Shown: positions 1 through 10,692 of the stretch, one piece after another
How the letters are laid out: each line of letters starts with the position of its first letter
Numbering within the stretch: the stretch's first letter is position 1
NCBI RefSeq assembly: GCF_030272615.1
Contig: NC_081406.1
Coordinates: forward strand, 476,310,900 to 476,374,899
Length of the DNA: 64,000 bases
DNA from: Cryptomeria japonica
Lineage: Eukaryota; Streptophyta; Pinopsida; Cupressales; Cupressaceae
Direction of reading: 5' to 3'
Notes under the pieces: model-generated
What the model was told of the DNA's origin: nothing
Database searches by the model: none
What the model saw: the letters and a program-made list of their open reading frames with translations, nothing else
Position numbers and translations under genes: made by a program

Positions 1-2
1 CT

Positions 3-1114
3 GATGAAGTAGACATGGATGCCCTAGTTGAAGAAGTTGAAAAACTGAATGAATCTAATGCCAAACTGAGAAGGGAACTGGAAGGAATGACTATCAGAAT
101 GTGTCAAGAGCTTGAGAACCAAAGGAAAGATAAAGATTTGGTAAAAGACAAAGATCATGAGATCTCCAAGCTGAAGCAAGAAATTAGTGCCCTTACCGCT
201 CATCTCCAAGAAAGTAAAGTGGAAAAAGAAGAAATGCAAGGTGAACTAAACATGGCTATTTCTGAGAAAGCAACCTTGAAGGAATCCAATGCTTCTATTT
301 CCAAAGAACTTACTAAGACAAAGGAGATACTTGCCAAATTCAATCAGAGTATTGCTAAGCTAGAGAAGAAGCTTGAATTAGCAAAACTGGTAAAGAATAC
401 CACTGGACTTGGTTTCTCCGATTATGAGGAAGGTGAGACCTCTAGAACAAAAGATGTAGCATCAAAGAAGCAACCAACATCAAAGGATAAAGGTAAGAAA
501 AAGTTTAAACCTGTTTGCTTTAATTGTCTCAAGGAAGGACATACTGCTAATGTGTGTAGAAATAAGGCCTACAATAATTTTCCTTATTTTCTAAACAATA
601 AGCCTAGATCTAATAGATTCAATGGAAACTACTATGCATGCAACAAGTTTGTGCATAGAGCATTTGAATGCAGGTCTTTTTTGCACAACACTGGGAGGTA
701 CCCTCCAAGGACTCAAGGAGTTATCCCAGAACCCACTGTGAACCAGAATCCAAACTGGTATAATACTTATGAACATCAGTCAGGTGGTGGTGGCTATCAA
801 GCGGCAACTAGTTAGAGAGCAACCTGTTTGATCTGTCATGGTAGCGGTCACACTACTGCAACATGCAGGAGGAAGAATGGTAGTATGAACAATGGACCAT
901 GGAGAACACCTAGAATGGTATGCTATCATTGCAACAAACCAGGACACACTTCCAGAACCTATCGGATACTATACCAATCACTCTAGAAGGGAAGATTGAT
1001 ATTGAAAATGTTCAAGTCAGAATGAGTAAAACATGGAAAAAGAAACCTGAAGAAGTGTCACAAAATGAACCGGTTTCTGCACCTAGTGTGGAAGTCTCTG
1101 AACCGACAAACTGA
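3..1114 (+). pseudogene. gag: E1 gag, C-terminal part: coiled coil plus four zinc knuckles
   Basis: Gag packages element RNA into a particle. The frame is open from base 3, so the start lies upstream. About 130 residues of heptad-rich, charged sequence (coiled coil) are followed by CCHC knuckles. The first (C-FNC-LKEGH-TANVC) is intact. The second, near 630-670, has Tyr for its first Cys. A TAG at 813-815 then interrupts the frame. The third knuckle (CLICHGSGH...C) follows in the same frame. The fourth (CYHC...GH) has Tyr for its last Cys near 960. A small frameshift there moves the end into another frame, which stops at 1112-1114. The tail has a basic KTWKKKPEE segment also seen in E2 and E9. 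Not functional as it stands. Confidence 0.8.
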
Positions 1115-1562
1115 GCTTCAGAAAAGCTTAGGGGGAGCATATTGGTGAAATATTTGAACCCTCTATTTATATCGATAAAAGACCTTAACCGATATATGTT
1201 ACTTGTCAATCCACAGAAGATTTTGAAGTGGTAAAAGGAAAAATTAGGGTTTGTACCCTAGAGGTGGAGCATTTATTATGGTAGGTGAAAGATCATTTAA
1301 AAAGGATTTTTGACACCATTTTCACTTATCTATTTTCAAGCAAAGAATTTTCAAGTGTAGAGCGATAAAGAGCAATTCATTAAGCAATTCAAAGTGAATT
1401 CAAAATCTTGCAGAAGAATCCAGAGATCATTTTCAATCAATCAGGTGAAGAACATCAAAGCGGTAATCCTACAACCAAAGTGGTGTGTTGTAAGCAACAT
1501 TGCAAAACCCTAAATTTCAAAGTGTGAAGGTATTTCTCAAAAAAATTGTCTATCATTTAATC
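1115..1562 (+). other. E1 spacer between gag and accessory ORF
   Basis: This non-coding stretch of 448 bases begins just after the gag stop with a purine run, CTTAGGGGGAGCATATTGG. E2 has the same kind of run after its gag (near 7300) and E9 has a spacer of similar length (50078-50627). The rest is A/T-rich with no ORF I can support. It may be an intron or an untranslated leader for the downstream ORF; no splice site is clear enough to call. Confidence 0.5.
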
Positions 1563-4500
1563 ATGGCTTCTGCATCGCACTCTAGTTCTAGTGCACTTGT
1601 AGACTCAGTGAATTTTATCCAAAAGAAGATGAAATACAATGCCCTATCCCAGATACCCGTTGGAGTCATAGTTGAGGAAGATATTTCAACTTATATTGAT
1701 TACAAATCGGAAGACCTAGGATCCCTAGTGATCCATTCCTAGCTAGGTCTATTATGTGGGGATGACAAGAAAATTAAACCAGAATACAACATCCTAGAGA
1801 GGAAGAAGCTACACAATGTAGTTTATTTTCTTGAAGAGTTCACAGAAGATCAGATCTGCATCATCTTGAGAAAAGTACACGGTGATAAAATATACCTCAA
1901 GCGGACACATGTTATCACACTAGAAGCAATTCATGCCATCATCGGTTTCTATAATATTGGTGAGGTGCCAGCTTTAATGAAGGTCATCAAGATTAAAATG
2001 ACTAAGCTCACTGATTCTCTGAGCGACCAATGGGGAATGACTGTCAATCCCATCAAAGATGACTTGGTTAAGTATGCTTGCATGGTGATCGGCTACCGGG
2101 TGTTTTATGCTAGCAGAATAAACTCTGTCCCCTCTGCTGCAGTGAATGTCACATATAGAATTATTCAAGAAGATGCCTCATTTGATTTGTGTACCTGTTT
2201 GTAGAAGCAACTGCTATTGAACCTAAAGTCCATTAAATAGGATAATGCTTTAAGGTTCAAGTTTGGACAACTTTTGGTCGATCTATTTTTCTACTTTCAA
2301 GGCTATTTTCCTGGAGTAGGTGATATTCAATAGTTTGCTAACCAACCAGTTACTAAGCAAATTAGGGAAAGTCTCCAAGCAGTAGGAACCAGATATCCTG
2401 AGGTTCTAAGTAAATATTTTGATGAATTCAGGAAGAAAATGAGCCAAAGGATGAGGATTTCTAGAGATATTGTAAAGAAATATGAAGATGACATCTGCTT
2501 TATCATAAAAGTAGATGAATGCATAATGGAAGCGGTAGAGCCTAGAAAGAAAGTAGTAGAACCTATGGGGTATGAAGTGATGTACGACATGTTGTATGGG
2601 TATGCTTCTACCCTAATTGCCTCACCTTTAGATGCAAAGAAAAAGTGAACTGACACCTACATGGAAAGGGTAACACCGGTTGAAGATCCTACACTGAAAA
2701 AGGGAAATGCAATGCCATCGGTATCAGCACCGGTTACCTCAGCCAACCCAAAAGTGACCAAGCGGTCACCTACCAAGAAGAAACTGAAAGTTGCACCCAC
2801 TAAAGTATTTGAGAGGAAGAGGAAGACCAAAAACAGCTCACTGGAGTCAGAGGATACCATACCAGACATGCAGCCTAAGAAAACCAAGCAATCAAGGAAG
2901 AAGGCTAAATCTACTGGTAATGCACCTACATCGTCAGCACCGGTAAATATAGACATCTCTTCTTATAAGCCTCTAACACATTGTCAAAGGACCTTAAATA
3001 ATATCAAGAGAAAGGTGCTTGATGACTTAAAAGAGTATTTTGATGATTTTTCTAATAATGAGAAGGAAGAAGTAGAGCAGGAAATGACAAAATATTTGTC
3101 TGTAAATGACTAGTTGCCATCTGAAATTAGATCGGTGACACTTGGTTCCTTATACAATTCTTTGGACAATAAATGGCGCATTGCCATTGAGAAAGAATAG
3201 GAAATAAGGGAGAAAATATTTGCTCGGTACTTTCCTGATGCCTCCAATTTTGAATTATTTGAAATTATGGACAAGAATAAAGGTCTCTTCTTCATGAGAA
3301 GAAGAAGACTCAGGCTGCTAGAAGGCAGAACCTCTGAAGTGGAGAAGGACACTCATCTACATGCCAAAGCTGATGTTTGGTTACATCAAGTGTCTCAGGC
3401 CAACAAGAAGGCTGAACAACAACCTGATCTATCCTCAGCCAAACCAGTTGAGGCATTTGATGGTGAAGGAGAAAGAATTACAAAATAGGTTGAGACTATT
3501 GATGTTGATGCATTGGATGTTGAAGATGTCACTCCAGATGCAGAGAAGGAAAAGGCTGATGAGGAAAAAGCAGAAAAGGAGAAACTAGACAAGGAAAAGG
3601 CTATTAAAGAGAAAGCAGAGAAAGAGGAAGAGAAAAGGAAAGAGGAAGAGAAAAAGAAAGAGGAAGAGAAAAAGAAAGTGGAAGATAAGAGGAAACAAGA
3701 AGAAGAGAAGAGAAAAGAAGAGGAGAAGAGAAAAGAAGCGGAGAAGAGAAAAGAAGAGGAGAAGAAGAAAGAAGAGAAGAAAAAGGAGGAAGAAGATAAG
3801 AAGAAGGAAGAATTGAAGAAAAAACAAGGAGAGGAACAAAAGAAGAAAGAAGAAGAAAAGAGAAAAGTAGCAGAGGAGAAGGAAGCAGAACAAGCCAAAC
3901 AAGCGGAGACTCCCAAGGCAACCGACGGTTAAGCCAAACCAGTTGACATCACCAGTCCTATTGATCTCCAATCTGTAGATGAATCTAAACTCCTTCAAAG
4001 CATAAAGCTTGCATAGGAATGATTGGAAGCATTGAGGAGGAAAAAGGAACAAGATGTTATTCAAACTGCGGTTGATACTCTTACTAGTTTGATTCCCAGT
4101 ACTAACCTTCCCAGTACCAATTCCTCTCTGTCAAAGCTTAAACTTCTATGTACCATTGTAGAGGACCAGGTCCAATGTCTGGAAGAAGTTGCTGAAGCAA
4201 ATGCAAAGAAGAAGCATGAAAAGGAACTCAACACTGCCTTAGTTAAGAAACTGAATGAGCTCCAGTCTCGACTTCAGAAACAACAGAAGGACATAAGTGT
4301 TGCTATGGATGAGGGCAAACTCCTGTTGAGAAAAATCAGCCAACCCCATATATTTTGCGATGATGTGCTCACACAAAAAGATAAACTCCAATCAAATTTG
4401 CAGGCATACATAAGCAACTTCAAGACATCATATGATTCCTTCACTACATATGGGAAAATATTTCATCGTTATCAGCTTTAGTCTGCCAAGATAGAAGTGG

Positions 4501-4769
4501 AGATCAGCAATCAGTCAAGAGATTTGCAGAAGCTTCAACTGGTCTTATTACCCATACTATAAATTCTTCAGAAGTGCTTTCTCAATCTGGAATCCCTTAT
4601 GGTAACTCAAGAGATGAGTACTATTGATGCCATGGAAGAACATGTATCTCAGATGCAGACGAAAAGTGAGGTTGCTACCTCATTACTTGATTCATGGTTA
4701 TTAGCCATGAAGACTTTTTTGTAGGATTTTAAATATATTTTTGACAAGTTTCATTCCTTATTGTCATAA
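1563..4769 (+). pseudogene. E1 accessory ORF, about 1,069 codons, broken by in-frame stops only
   Basis: The frame starts at ATG 1563 (MASASHSSSS) and stays in one phase to TAA 4767-4769. It is cut by about 14 stops, roughly nine of them TAG, and by no frameshift. The N-terminal part (to about 2650) is probably globular and carries NSVPSAAVNVTYRI, KKYEDDICF and PMGYE blocks that recur in the E9 ORF. A Lys-rich stretch (about 2740-2930) looks like nuclear localisation signals. Next come a glutamate/lysine repeat (3534-3915) and a helical C-terminus. I see no signal peptide or membrane segment, so an envelope role is not supported. The function is unknown. Its place after gag, where pol is absent, and its homology to the E9 ORF suggest an element-encoded cofactor. 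Confidence 0.7.
3534..3915 (+). repeat. Glu/Lys-rich repeat inside the E1 accessory ORF
   Basis: About 125 codons are nearly all Glu and Lys with some Arg, in a repeating EEKRKEEEKKK pattern, encoded by GA-rich DNA (AGAGGAAGAGAAAA units). Alternating acidic and basic blocks of this kind usually form long single alpha helices or coiled coils. The matching part of the E9 ORF is instead rich in Thr, Gln, Ser and Pro, so the segment is lineage-specific. Long Ser/Phe-rich ORFs on the minus strand here are only its reverse complement. Confidence 0.85.
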
Positions 4770-4834
4770 ACATTTACTCAATTTTAATGATAATAAGAAA
4801 CAGGGGTTATTTTGTAGTACTTTGTCATTGTTGG

Positions 4835-5050
4835 CAAAGGGGGAGTAGTATTTAAAATTTTGGTGAATGTTACCATTTCATGTATACGTTTATGTTACCT
4901 CTTTAAGGGAGTAGTATACGTTGTAATTTCTGCAAAATGGATAGTGTATATGCTTAGGGGGAGTAATTTTGCATGTGGCATATTTTTGTTGTAAAAACAC
5001 TTACATGTCAAAAATTTCCTAAGTGTTGCCATCAATACCAAAGGGGGAGA
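4835..5050 (+). promoter_or_regulatory. E1 polypurine tract cluster before the 3' LTR
   Basis: The tract next to the LTR, AAAGGGGGAGA (about 5040-5050), is the expected plus-strand primer. Similar runs lie upstream: AAAGGGGGAGTAG near 4840, AAGGGAGTAG near 4903 and TTAGGGGGAGTAA near 4956. E3, E6 and E9 have the same cluster between the last ORF and the 3' LTR. Repeated tracts of this type are a known mark of Sirevirus-lineage copia elements. Confidence 0.65.
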
Positions 5051-5051
5051 T

Positions 5052-6182
5052 TGTTGGTATTTTGATGATGTTGTGATTGTCATTGATGGACACACTTGCT
5101 TTGTGTACACTTTCTTGATGTATGAGTTATGCTCAACCGGTATTTGTTCCAATTGGTATTATGTAGTATAGTCTTTAGACTATTGGTGTTTTGCAGAATA
5201 TGTTTACCAGTCCCAAATTGACTAAAGACCTCAAGCGGTATGAAGACCTCAAGCGGTTCAAGAATCTCAAGAGGTACGAAGGAACAAAGCGGTAGTTAAC
5301 ATTTTTCCAGTCTTCATTTTTGACAACTGCTAATCGGTAAATTGTATGAACCAATATTACTCTATGATGAGTTACCAACCGGTATTTTTGTGATGAGTTA
5401 TCATCCACTGACACTTTGGTGGTGATTTTGTGTCGTGTTACCAAATGTGTCTAGATGCATAGAACCTAGGAACTTGTAATTCAATCCTATTGGACCGACA
5501 TGAAATTAGACTCCTTTATAAGGACATCATGTCTAGGGTTTTAGATGATGATGAGGTTTTGTATGTGCGATCATAGAAGAGAAGATTAGATCTATGTGAA
5601 GAGTAGGAGTGTGGAGATATTGAAGACTGAAGTAATGCTGCATTAACAATGAGCTATCAAGGATCTAACCAAGCATACTGTGCTAGTATCTAGATCACTC
5701 ACTTGTTGATTACTCACATCTTCAACAAGTCTGAAACCCTTAACTGAGTAGGCCTAGCAAAGCCTTTGTAAATCCTCTAACAAGGTGGTTCACAACTATG
5801 AATTTGAAATCCTCTCACAAGGTAGTCTTTAACAGGACTTATCTCCTAACAGAGATCTAGATTCCTAATAGGATCTATTCTGGTGAAGAACATTGTATGA
5901 CCTTAACCAGTCTGAACTTAAATGGTCTAGTTTCTATTCTGCAGATAGTTACTTGTGAGTTTTTGCTCACTGTGGTTTTCCCCATTTGGGTTTCCATGTA
6001 AAATATCTTGTGTTATGGTGATTGTGCTTTTGTGGGTGAATGCTTTGTTTGCTATTTGGTTTGCATTTATCTTAACCAGTTTATTTGTAAATCTATCATA
6101 TCGATTATCTGCTAAGTTGTTTAAGTGTTTGAGTTCAACATTTTTTGGTATACTAATTCATCCCCCCTCTTAGTATTCATCA
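5052..6182 (+). repeat. E1 3' LTR
   Basis: The LTR starts TGTTGGTATT just after the polypurine tract and ends ...CTTAGTATTCATCA, giving TG...CA ends and about 1,131 bp. The C-run followed by CTTAGT near its end (CATCCCCCCTCTTAGT) matches the end style of the E2, E3 and E4 LTRs. The partner LTR is outside the window, so the right edge is judged from the TG/CA rule and from gag sequence resuming at 6183. Confidence 0.75.
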
Positions 6183-7263
6183 GCCTTGGATAAGAAGTTG
6201 AAGAAGCAAAAACACTCCAAGGATACCGAAGGATTAGGATGTGGTGCCGATGAATGCTCTGCTAGAAAGAATGTCTCCCACAAGGACATTCGATATGTCT
6301 CCTCAAGTGGAGACAACAAGGGATAGACCTTCACTATCTAAAATACTCATAGGAAGAAGATAGACCTACTTACAATTGGTGAAAGCATGATGATGAAGAC
6401 TGGTGCTGCAAGGAGGAACCATGCTGATCCAAAAGAGAAAGGAAAGATGAGAGAAGGCAACTTCACTGGAAGCAGGAACTTGAGAAGAGGACAACCTAGA
6501 AGACCTCTAACTAGTAGAAGACAAAGACATGTTGCTTTCCACAAGTCAAGACAAGTGTGGAAGAAGATGGGATCAAATGAAAGGACTGTAGTGATCGGAT
6601 AGTTCAAGAACAATCCTTGGAGAAGCAGAAATGGAGTTGCCAAACCGGTAAGATCTCCTCATGCATGGAAGAATAAATTTATAAGTTATGAGCCCCCTTT
6701 CTCCGGTTACTACTTTGCATGCAAAGATTATGGTCATAGGGAAGATGAAAGTAAAAAGATATCTAGGAACATAAAAAATGTTTTTCCTAGAAATAACAAT
6801 CCTACCTATCAAAGATGTAATGGTTTTGGCCATAGAAGTCATGATTGTAGAAAGAAGAACTTGCAGTCATGTGATAGCCAGTATAGTTATTATGCTCAAT
6901 ATGGAAGTGGTCATAGAGCATATGAAAATCAAAGAGTTGCATGGAAAAAAAAGGAGAAGTGTTCCTGTAAGATCAAGAAACCCATCGGGTCTGGTATTTG
7001 GTTACAATAGCATGACCAGAAGAAGATGGTCAAACTAGTATGATAGAAGGTCCTCCAATCATGTGTTTGGTATGAACATAGTCTGCTTCTATAGAAATGC
7101 TTGTGATCATGCTACAAAATTTGGTAGAGCAAGGACAAATCAGCAGAAGAAGGTAAGACCTGCTCCAAAGACTGCAAATGAGAAGACAAATGAGACCAAG
7201 CAGGTATGGAGGAAGAAGGAAGAGAGTAGAACCATGGATCGACACTGTGCATTCAATGCATAG
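6183..7263 (+). pseudogene. gag: E2 gag remnant with degenerate zinc knuckles
   Basis: The first codons (LDKKLKKQKH...GLGCG) match the end of the E1 coiled coil (KLEKKLELAK...GLGFS), which shows that E1 sits inside this gene. Further on are remnants of several knuckles: YFACKDYGHREDE near 6710, CNGFGHRSHDC near 6815 and YYAQYGSGHRAYE near 6890. Several Cys positions are Tyr or lost. The end has the basic QVWRKKEE segment seen in E1 and E9, then a stop at 7261-7263. Stops and frame changes throughout make it non-functional. Confidence 0.65.
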
Positions 7264-8615
7264 GTGATATCTCCTAAGGATTAAGGGAGATGCGGGACCT
7301 TAGGGGGAGTTACTTATTGATCATATTATTCATCCCCTTAGTGAAAAGGAAAAATGAAAGAACAAGTTGTTGCTGGTACAAGGAAGAAGATGAGATAGCA
7401 ATGTGTGTAGTTACTACCTTGGCTACACATCTACAGATGAGAGATGGATTACTGCCACATGTGTCAGTGGATGGTTCAAATTGCCATGGGAATCAAAGGC
7501 ACTTGACACAAGAAGATAGGAGTTAGAGGAAGGTTCTTTGGTGAAGATGTTGGTCCAATTTAGTAAACTGGTATGTGCAATATGCAACCGGTATGAATAT
7601 TGACCGATATTGTTGGTTATGTAAGTCAATGAGTTCCAGGATTATTGCAATAGCTCTAGTAGCATGGTTTGAGGATTTTATGTCTCAAGTGATATTGGAA
7701 AAGACCTAAATGATATGTGTTGGTCCGGTAGTAGATCATATATGCTTGCATTATTATGGGCTAACCGGCTTGATATTTGGCATGATAGTGATGTGGTATG
7801 GAATTATGTTCATATAAGATCATGTCATAAGCTGTGATGGATGTCATGGAGCTGAAAGATCATTAGTAGATCACATATTCACAACTCAGCCAGTAAAAGG
7901 TGCAAATTGGAGAACTGGTTTAGGACTTGATAGGCAATGAAGACCTGAGATTTGTGATTCAGGGGGAGTTCATAGCTATATCTTTTGATTGGTATCAGAC
8001 ATGCTAGAAACAAGGGGAGTGCAAGTGTATATGGTTGTACCGGTATGTTTGAGACTTTGGGATGTTATCATTGGTCTATGTTTGTGAGGTATTTCAATGT
8101 CTATTCAATTTGTACTTATTGAAATCACAATCGGACCATCAGGAGAGTCGCCTGCAAAGAGGGAGAGTTACCTACATAGGAGGAGAACATGCATTTGGTA
8201 ATGCATTTGGTATTGGAGAGGATATAGGTGATATCAAATTGGTATTAGTGTCAGCATCAATACTTGGTATCAACAAATCAGGGTCAAAATAATTATCTAC
8301 ATATCAAAGTGGAGACGATGCAGTCTAATTGGCAAGTAAGTGGAATTTACTGACACATGTCTCTACAATTGGTATCCAGTTTGTATATACATTTGGTAGT
8401 TGAGAAATTGGTGTCAGTTGGTGTCTGAGCCCTCCATCTTAAGTGTTTCTGATTGAGAGGATACGAAGTGAAATGGTCAAAGGAGGAGAAGAAACCGGTA
8501 GAGAAAAGGGAGAAAAACACTCTATTAGTGCCCTTTTCCATTATTATTGAAGGGGGAGAGAATCTGTAGTATGACATATACTACAAGTGTTGAAATCAAT
8601 TCCAAAGGGGGAGAT
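7264..8615 (+). other. E2 non-coding tail with purine runs
   Basis: I find no convincing coding sequence in these 1,352 bases; the short ORFs match nothing I recognise. The stretch begins with CCTTAGGGGGAGTTAC near 7300, like the spacer after the E1 gag. Other purine runs lie near 7962, 8150 and 8550. The last one, at about 8603-8614, primes the LTR. The accessory ORF of E1 and E9 is either deleted here or was never present. Confidence 0.5.
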
Positions 8616-9235
8616 TGTTGGAAATATGTTTTCATTGATGTCAATCGGTATAGCATGGCAACCGGTATGGGAGATTTAAGTTTATTTTTGTCATTGATGT
8701 CAACCAGAAATTGTGTCATTGATGTCAACTAATATAGAAGGTTACCGGTAAGGAAGACAATGCCATCCCACATAGTGGTCATTGGACTCACCGGTACACA
8801 AGTTAGTGTTTGATTGTGTTGAAGACATAAGTACTGGAGACCGGTATGGTATAACAACCAGTAAGTGATATGTTGGCAGTGCATTGTTCCCAACTGATAA
8901 GCATATGACCAGTGAGCAAGAAGGGTGAGCTAATAAAGAAGTGTAGAACTGGTATGCAGCTAGATGTTAATCAACAGGACTCCCATCAGATGAAGATAAT
9001 ATCATAGGTTGATGATATGACTAACGGTGAGTATGCCCAACTGGATCATATGTGCCTGATTGAAGATGTATCTTCTCAATGTCATATCAGGCATATTGGT
9101 GCAATGTCGGAAGTAGATGACAAGGATCCACTCCCATTGGTAAGTGATAATGCTCTAAGATAAGTCAGAGATATTAAAGGTAGATGATTGAAGTCTCACA
9201 CCAGATCAACTGGTGAAACACAAAGATGCCTCATG
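8616..9235 (+). repeat. E2 3' LTR, first part
   Basis: The LTR starts TGTTGGAAATATG directly after the polypurine tract and runs to the TSD of E3 (TCATG, 9231-9235). ACCGGTA-type motifs are frequent in it. The rest of the LTR continues at 15914. Total length without E3 is about 2.55 kb, long for a copia LTR. Confidence 0.7.
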
Positions 9236-10289
9236 TGTTAGGTCCCAGAGACAACTAAGAGGGGGGGGGGTGATTCAGTTGTCAAATAAATTTAAACCAA
9301 AAACAATTTAACCAACTTAATGCTTAATACCAGTAAACCAGCTAAGTATGCCGGTAGATAGTTATAATAGTTAATTGCTATACCGGTAAGGATTAGTGCA
9401 TGAAACATAAAAACAAAGTCATCCACAACACATAACACCAATATTTGTATGTGGAAACCCTGTAAGGGGAAAAACCACGGTGGGAAACCTTACCCACAAT
9501 CAGATGATACTACTGTAGATAGTAAGTGTACATAAATGGGGTCTACACATGCAGAAAGGCCAACAGCCTAGAGCTCACTGCTCAATCACAAAATGGGAGT
9601 CACACTGACTATAGTTGGATGGTTAAATCGAATAAGAATGTACTGCACAAAATAGCATCTTCATATGCTAGATTTAGTACTGGTGTAATGCTGACATGCT
9701 TCCAAAAAAACCCTCCTTCAATCTTCAGATGATGTCTACATGTATAGCTCTACTTAATCTTGCATATACCTTCACACAATCCTTTTTTTCATTCCACATT
9801 TGATCTTACAAATAAGATCTTACATTTATACCATAACCTAAGACCAATTTTAGTAGGTCGGCTCTACAAGATATTACAATAAAAATATTTTACAAACAAT
9901 ATAATATCCAATGCAATAACCGATTGAACATGTCGGCTTAATGCATTTACAACAATAATTAATCATCTCCATAGCGTGCCATGTTGATCTGGAAAAGATA
10001 AACCTATCGGTGTAACCCTAGACCTATTTGTCGGTAACAACAAATATGCAACTATGAATATACCAATGAACAAAACTCTAGGACAAGATGTCCAGATGAT
10101 GTCTTCGATATTACCAAGTGTTTTCCATGCCATTCCAAGTGTCGGTGATTATTATATCTTGCCGATATATCAGATACCAGTAACTGTGCAATAGTTACTT
10201 GCTTGCCGGTGAATGTTGTTGGATCTCCAAAGTGCTAGTGTTTTAGTAGGTGTTGACATCAATAACAAAACCATACCAAAATACCAACA
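9236..10289 (-). repeat. E3 3' LTR
   Basis: On the minus strand it starts TGTTGGTATTTTGG at 10289 and ends ...GGACCTAACA at 9236. It matches the LTR at 14856-15908 nearly throughout. A G-run of ten at about 9261-9270 (C-run on the element strand) is one base-count difference from the partner. Confidence 0.93.
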
Positions 10290-10692
10290 ATCTCCCCCTT
10301 TGGCATTGATGGCAACACATGATGGAAAAACCATCAAATTGCCAAAACAGAAATGCCAAGTACCAAAAACCAACAATCTCAAAAAAGATTATAACCAAAA
10401 AGTAATAATCTCTCCTAAACAACAATCTCTCCCCCTGGGAGCAACATGTGTTTTCCAAAGTTTTTCCATACCAATCTCTCCCCAAAAGATAATAACCAGA
10501 TAATGTGTTTTTCCATATATATCTCTCCCCCTTTGACATCAAATGCCAAAGTTACAATAAAACCAAGTTCATATACAAAATACCAATCAATTCAATATAC
10601 CAACTACTCCCCCTAAGAAGTAGCTTCCTCATCAAAGACTAGATTAAAGATTTCTCTATTAATTCTGTCGGTTGATGACAATCATCAACTGT
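10290..10692 (-). promoter_or_regulatory. E3 polypurine tract and 3' untranslated region
   Basis: The tract beside the LTR reads AAAGGGGGAGAT on the minus strand (10290-10301). Extra copies lie near 10431, 10525 and 10608, always as TCTCCCCC-type runs on the plus strand. No ORF is visible between these and the pol stop at 10693. Confidence 0.75.

Larger units (their letters stand above)
1..6182 (+). mobile_element. E1: copia-type element with gag and accessory ORF, no pol (5' end outside window)
   Basis: The part in view holds the end of a zinc-knuckle gag (3-1114), a spacer, an accessory ORF (1563-4769), a GGGGGAG-rich tail and one LTR (5052-6182). There is no protease, integrase, RT or RNase H between gag and the LTR, so the element is non-autonomous. 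Gag-like sequence resumes right after the LTR at 6183 and belongs to another element (E2), so E1 was inserted into the E2 gag. The 5' LTR and left TSD lie outside the window. The right TSD would be the five bases from 6183. The copia assignment rests on the tail and LTR style shared with E3 and E6; it is inference because pol is missing. Confidence 0.8.

Noticed and set aside
1139-1150. Purine run after the E1 gag as the end of the element
   Set aside because: The accessory ORF follows, no LTR starts here, and E2 has the same run at the same place.
3395-4064. Long minus-strand ORFs rich in Ser, Phe and Leu
   Set aside because: They are the reverse complement of the Glu/Lys repeat of the E1 ORF and have no independent support.
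1563-4769. Accessory ORF as an envelope gene
   Set aside because: No signal peptide, membrane segment or cleavage site is visible; the protein is charged and helical with basic stretches.
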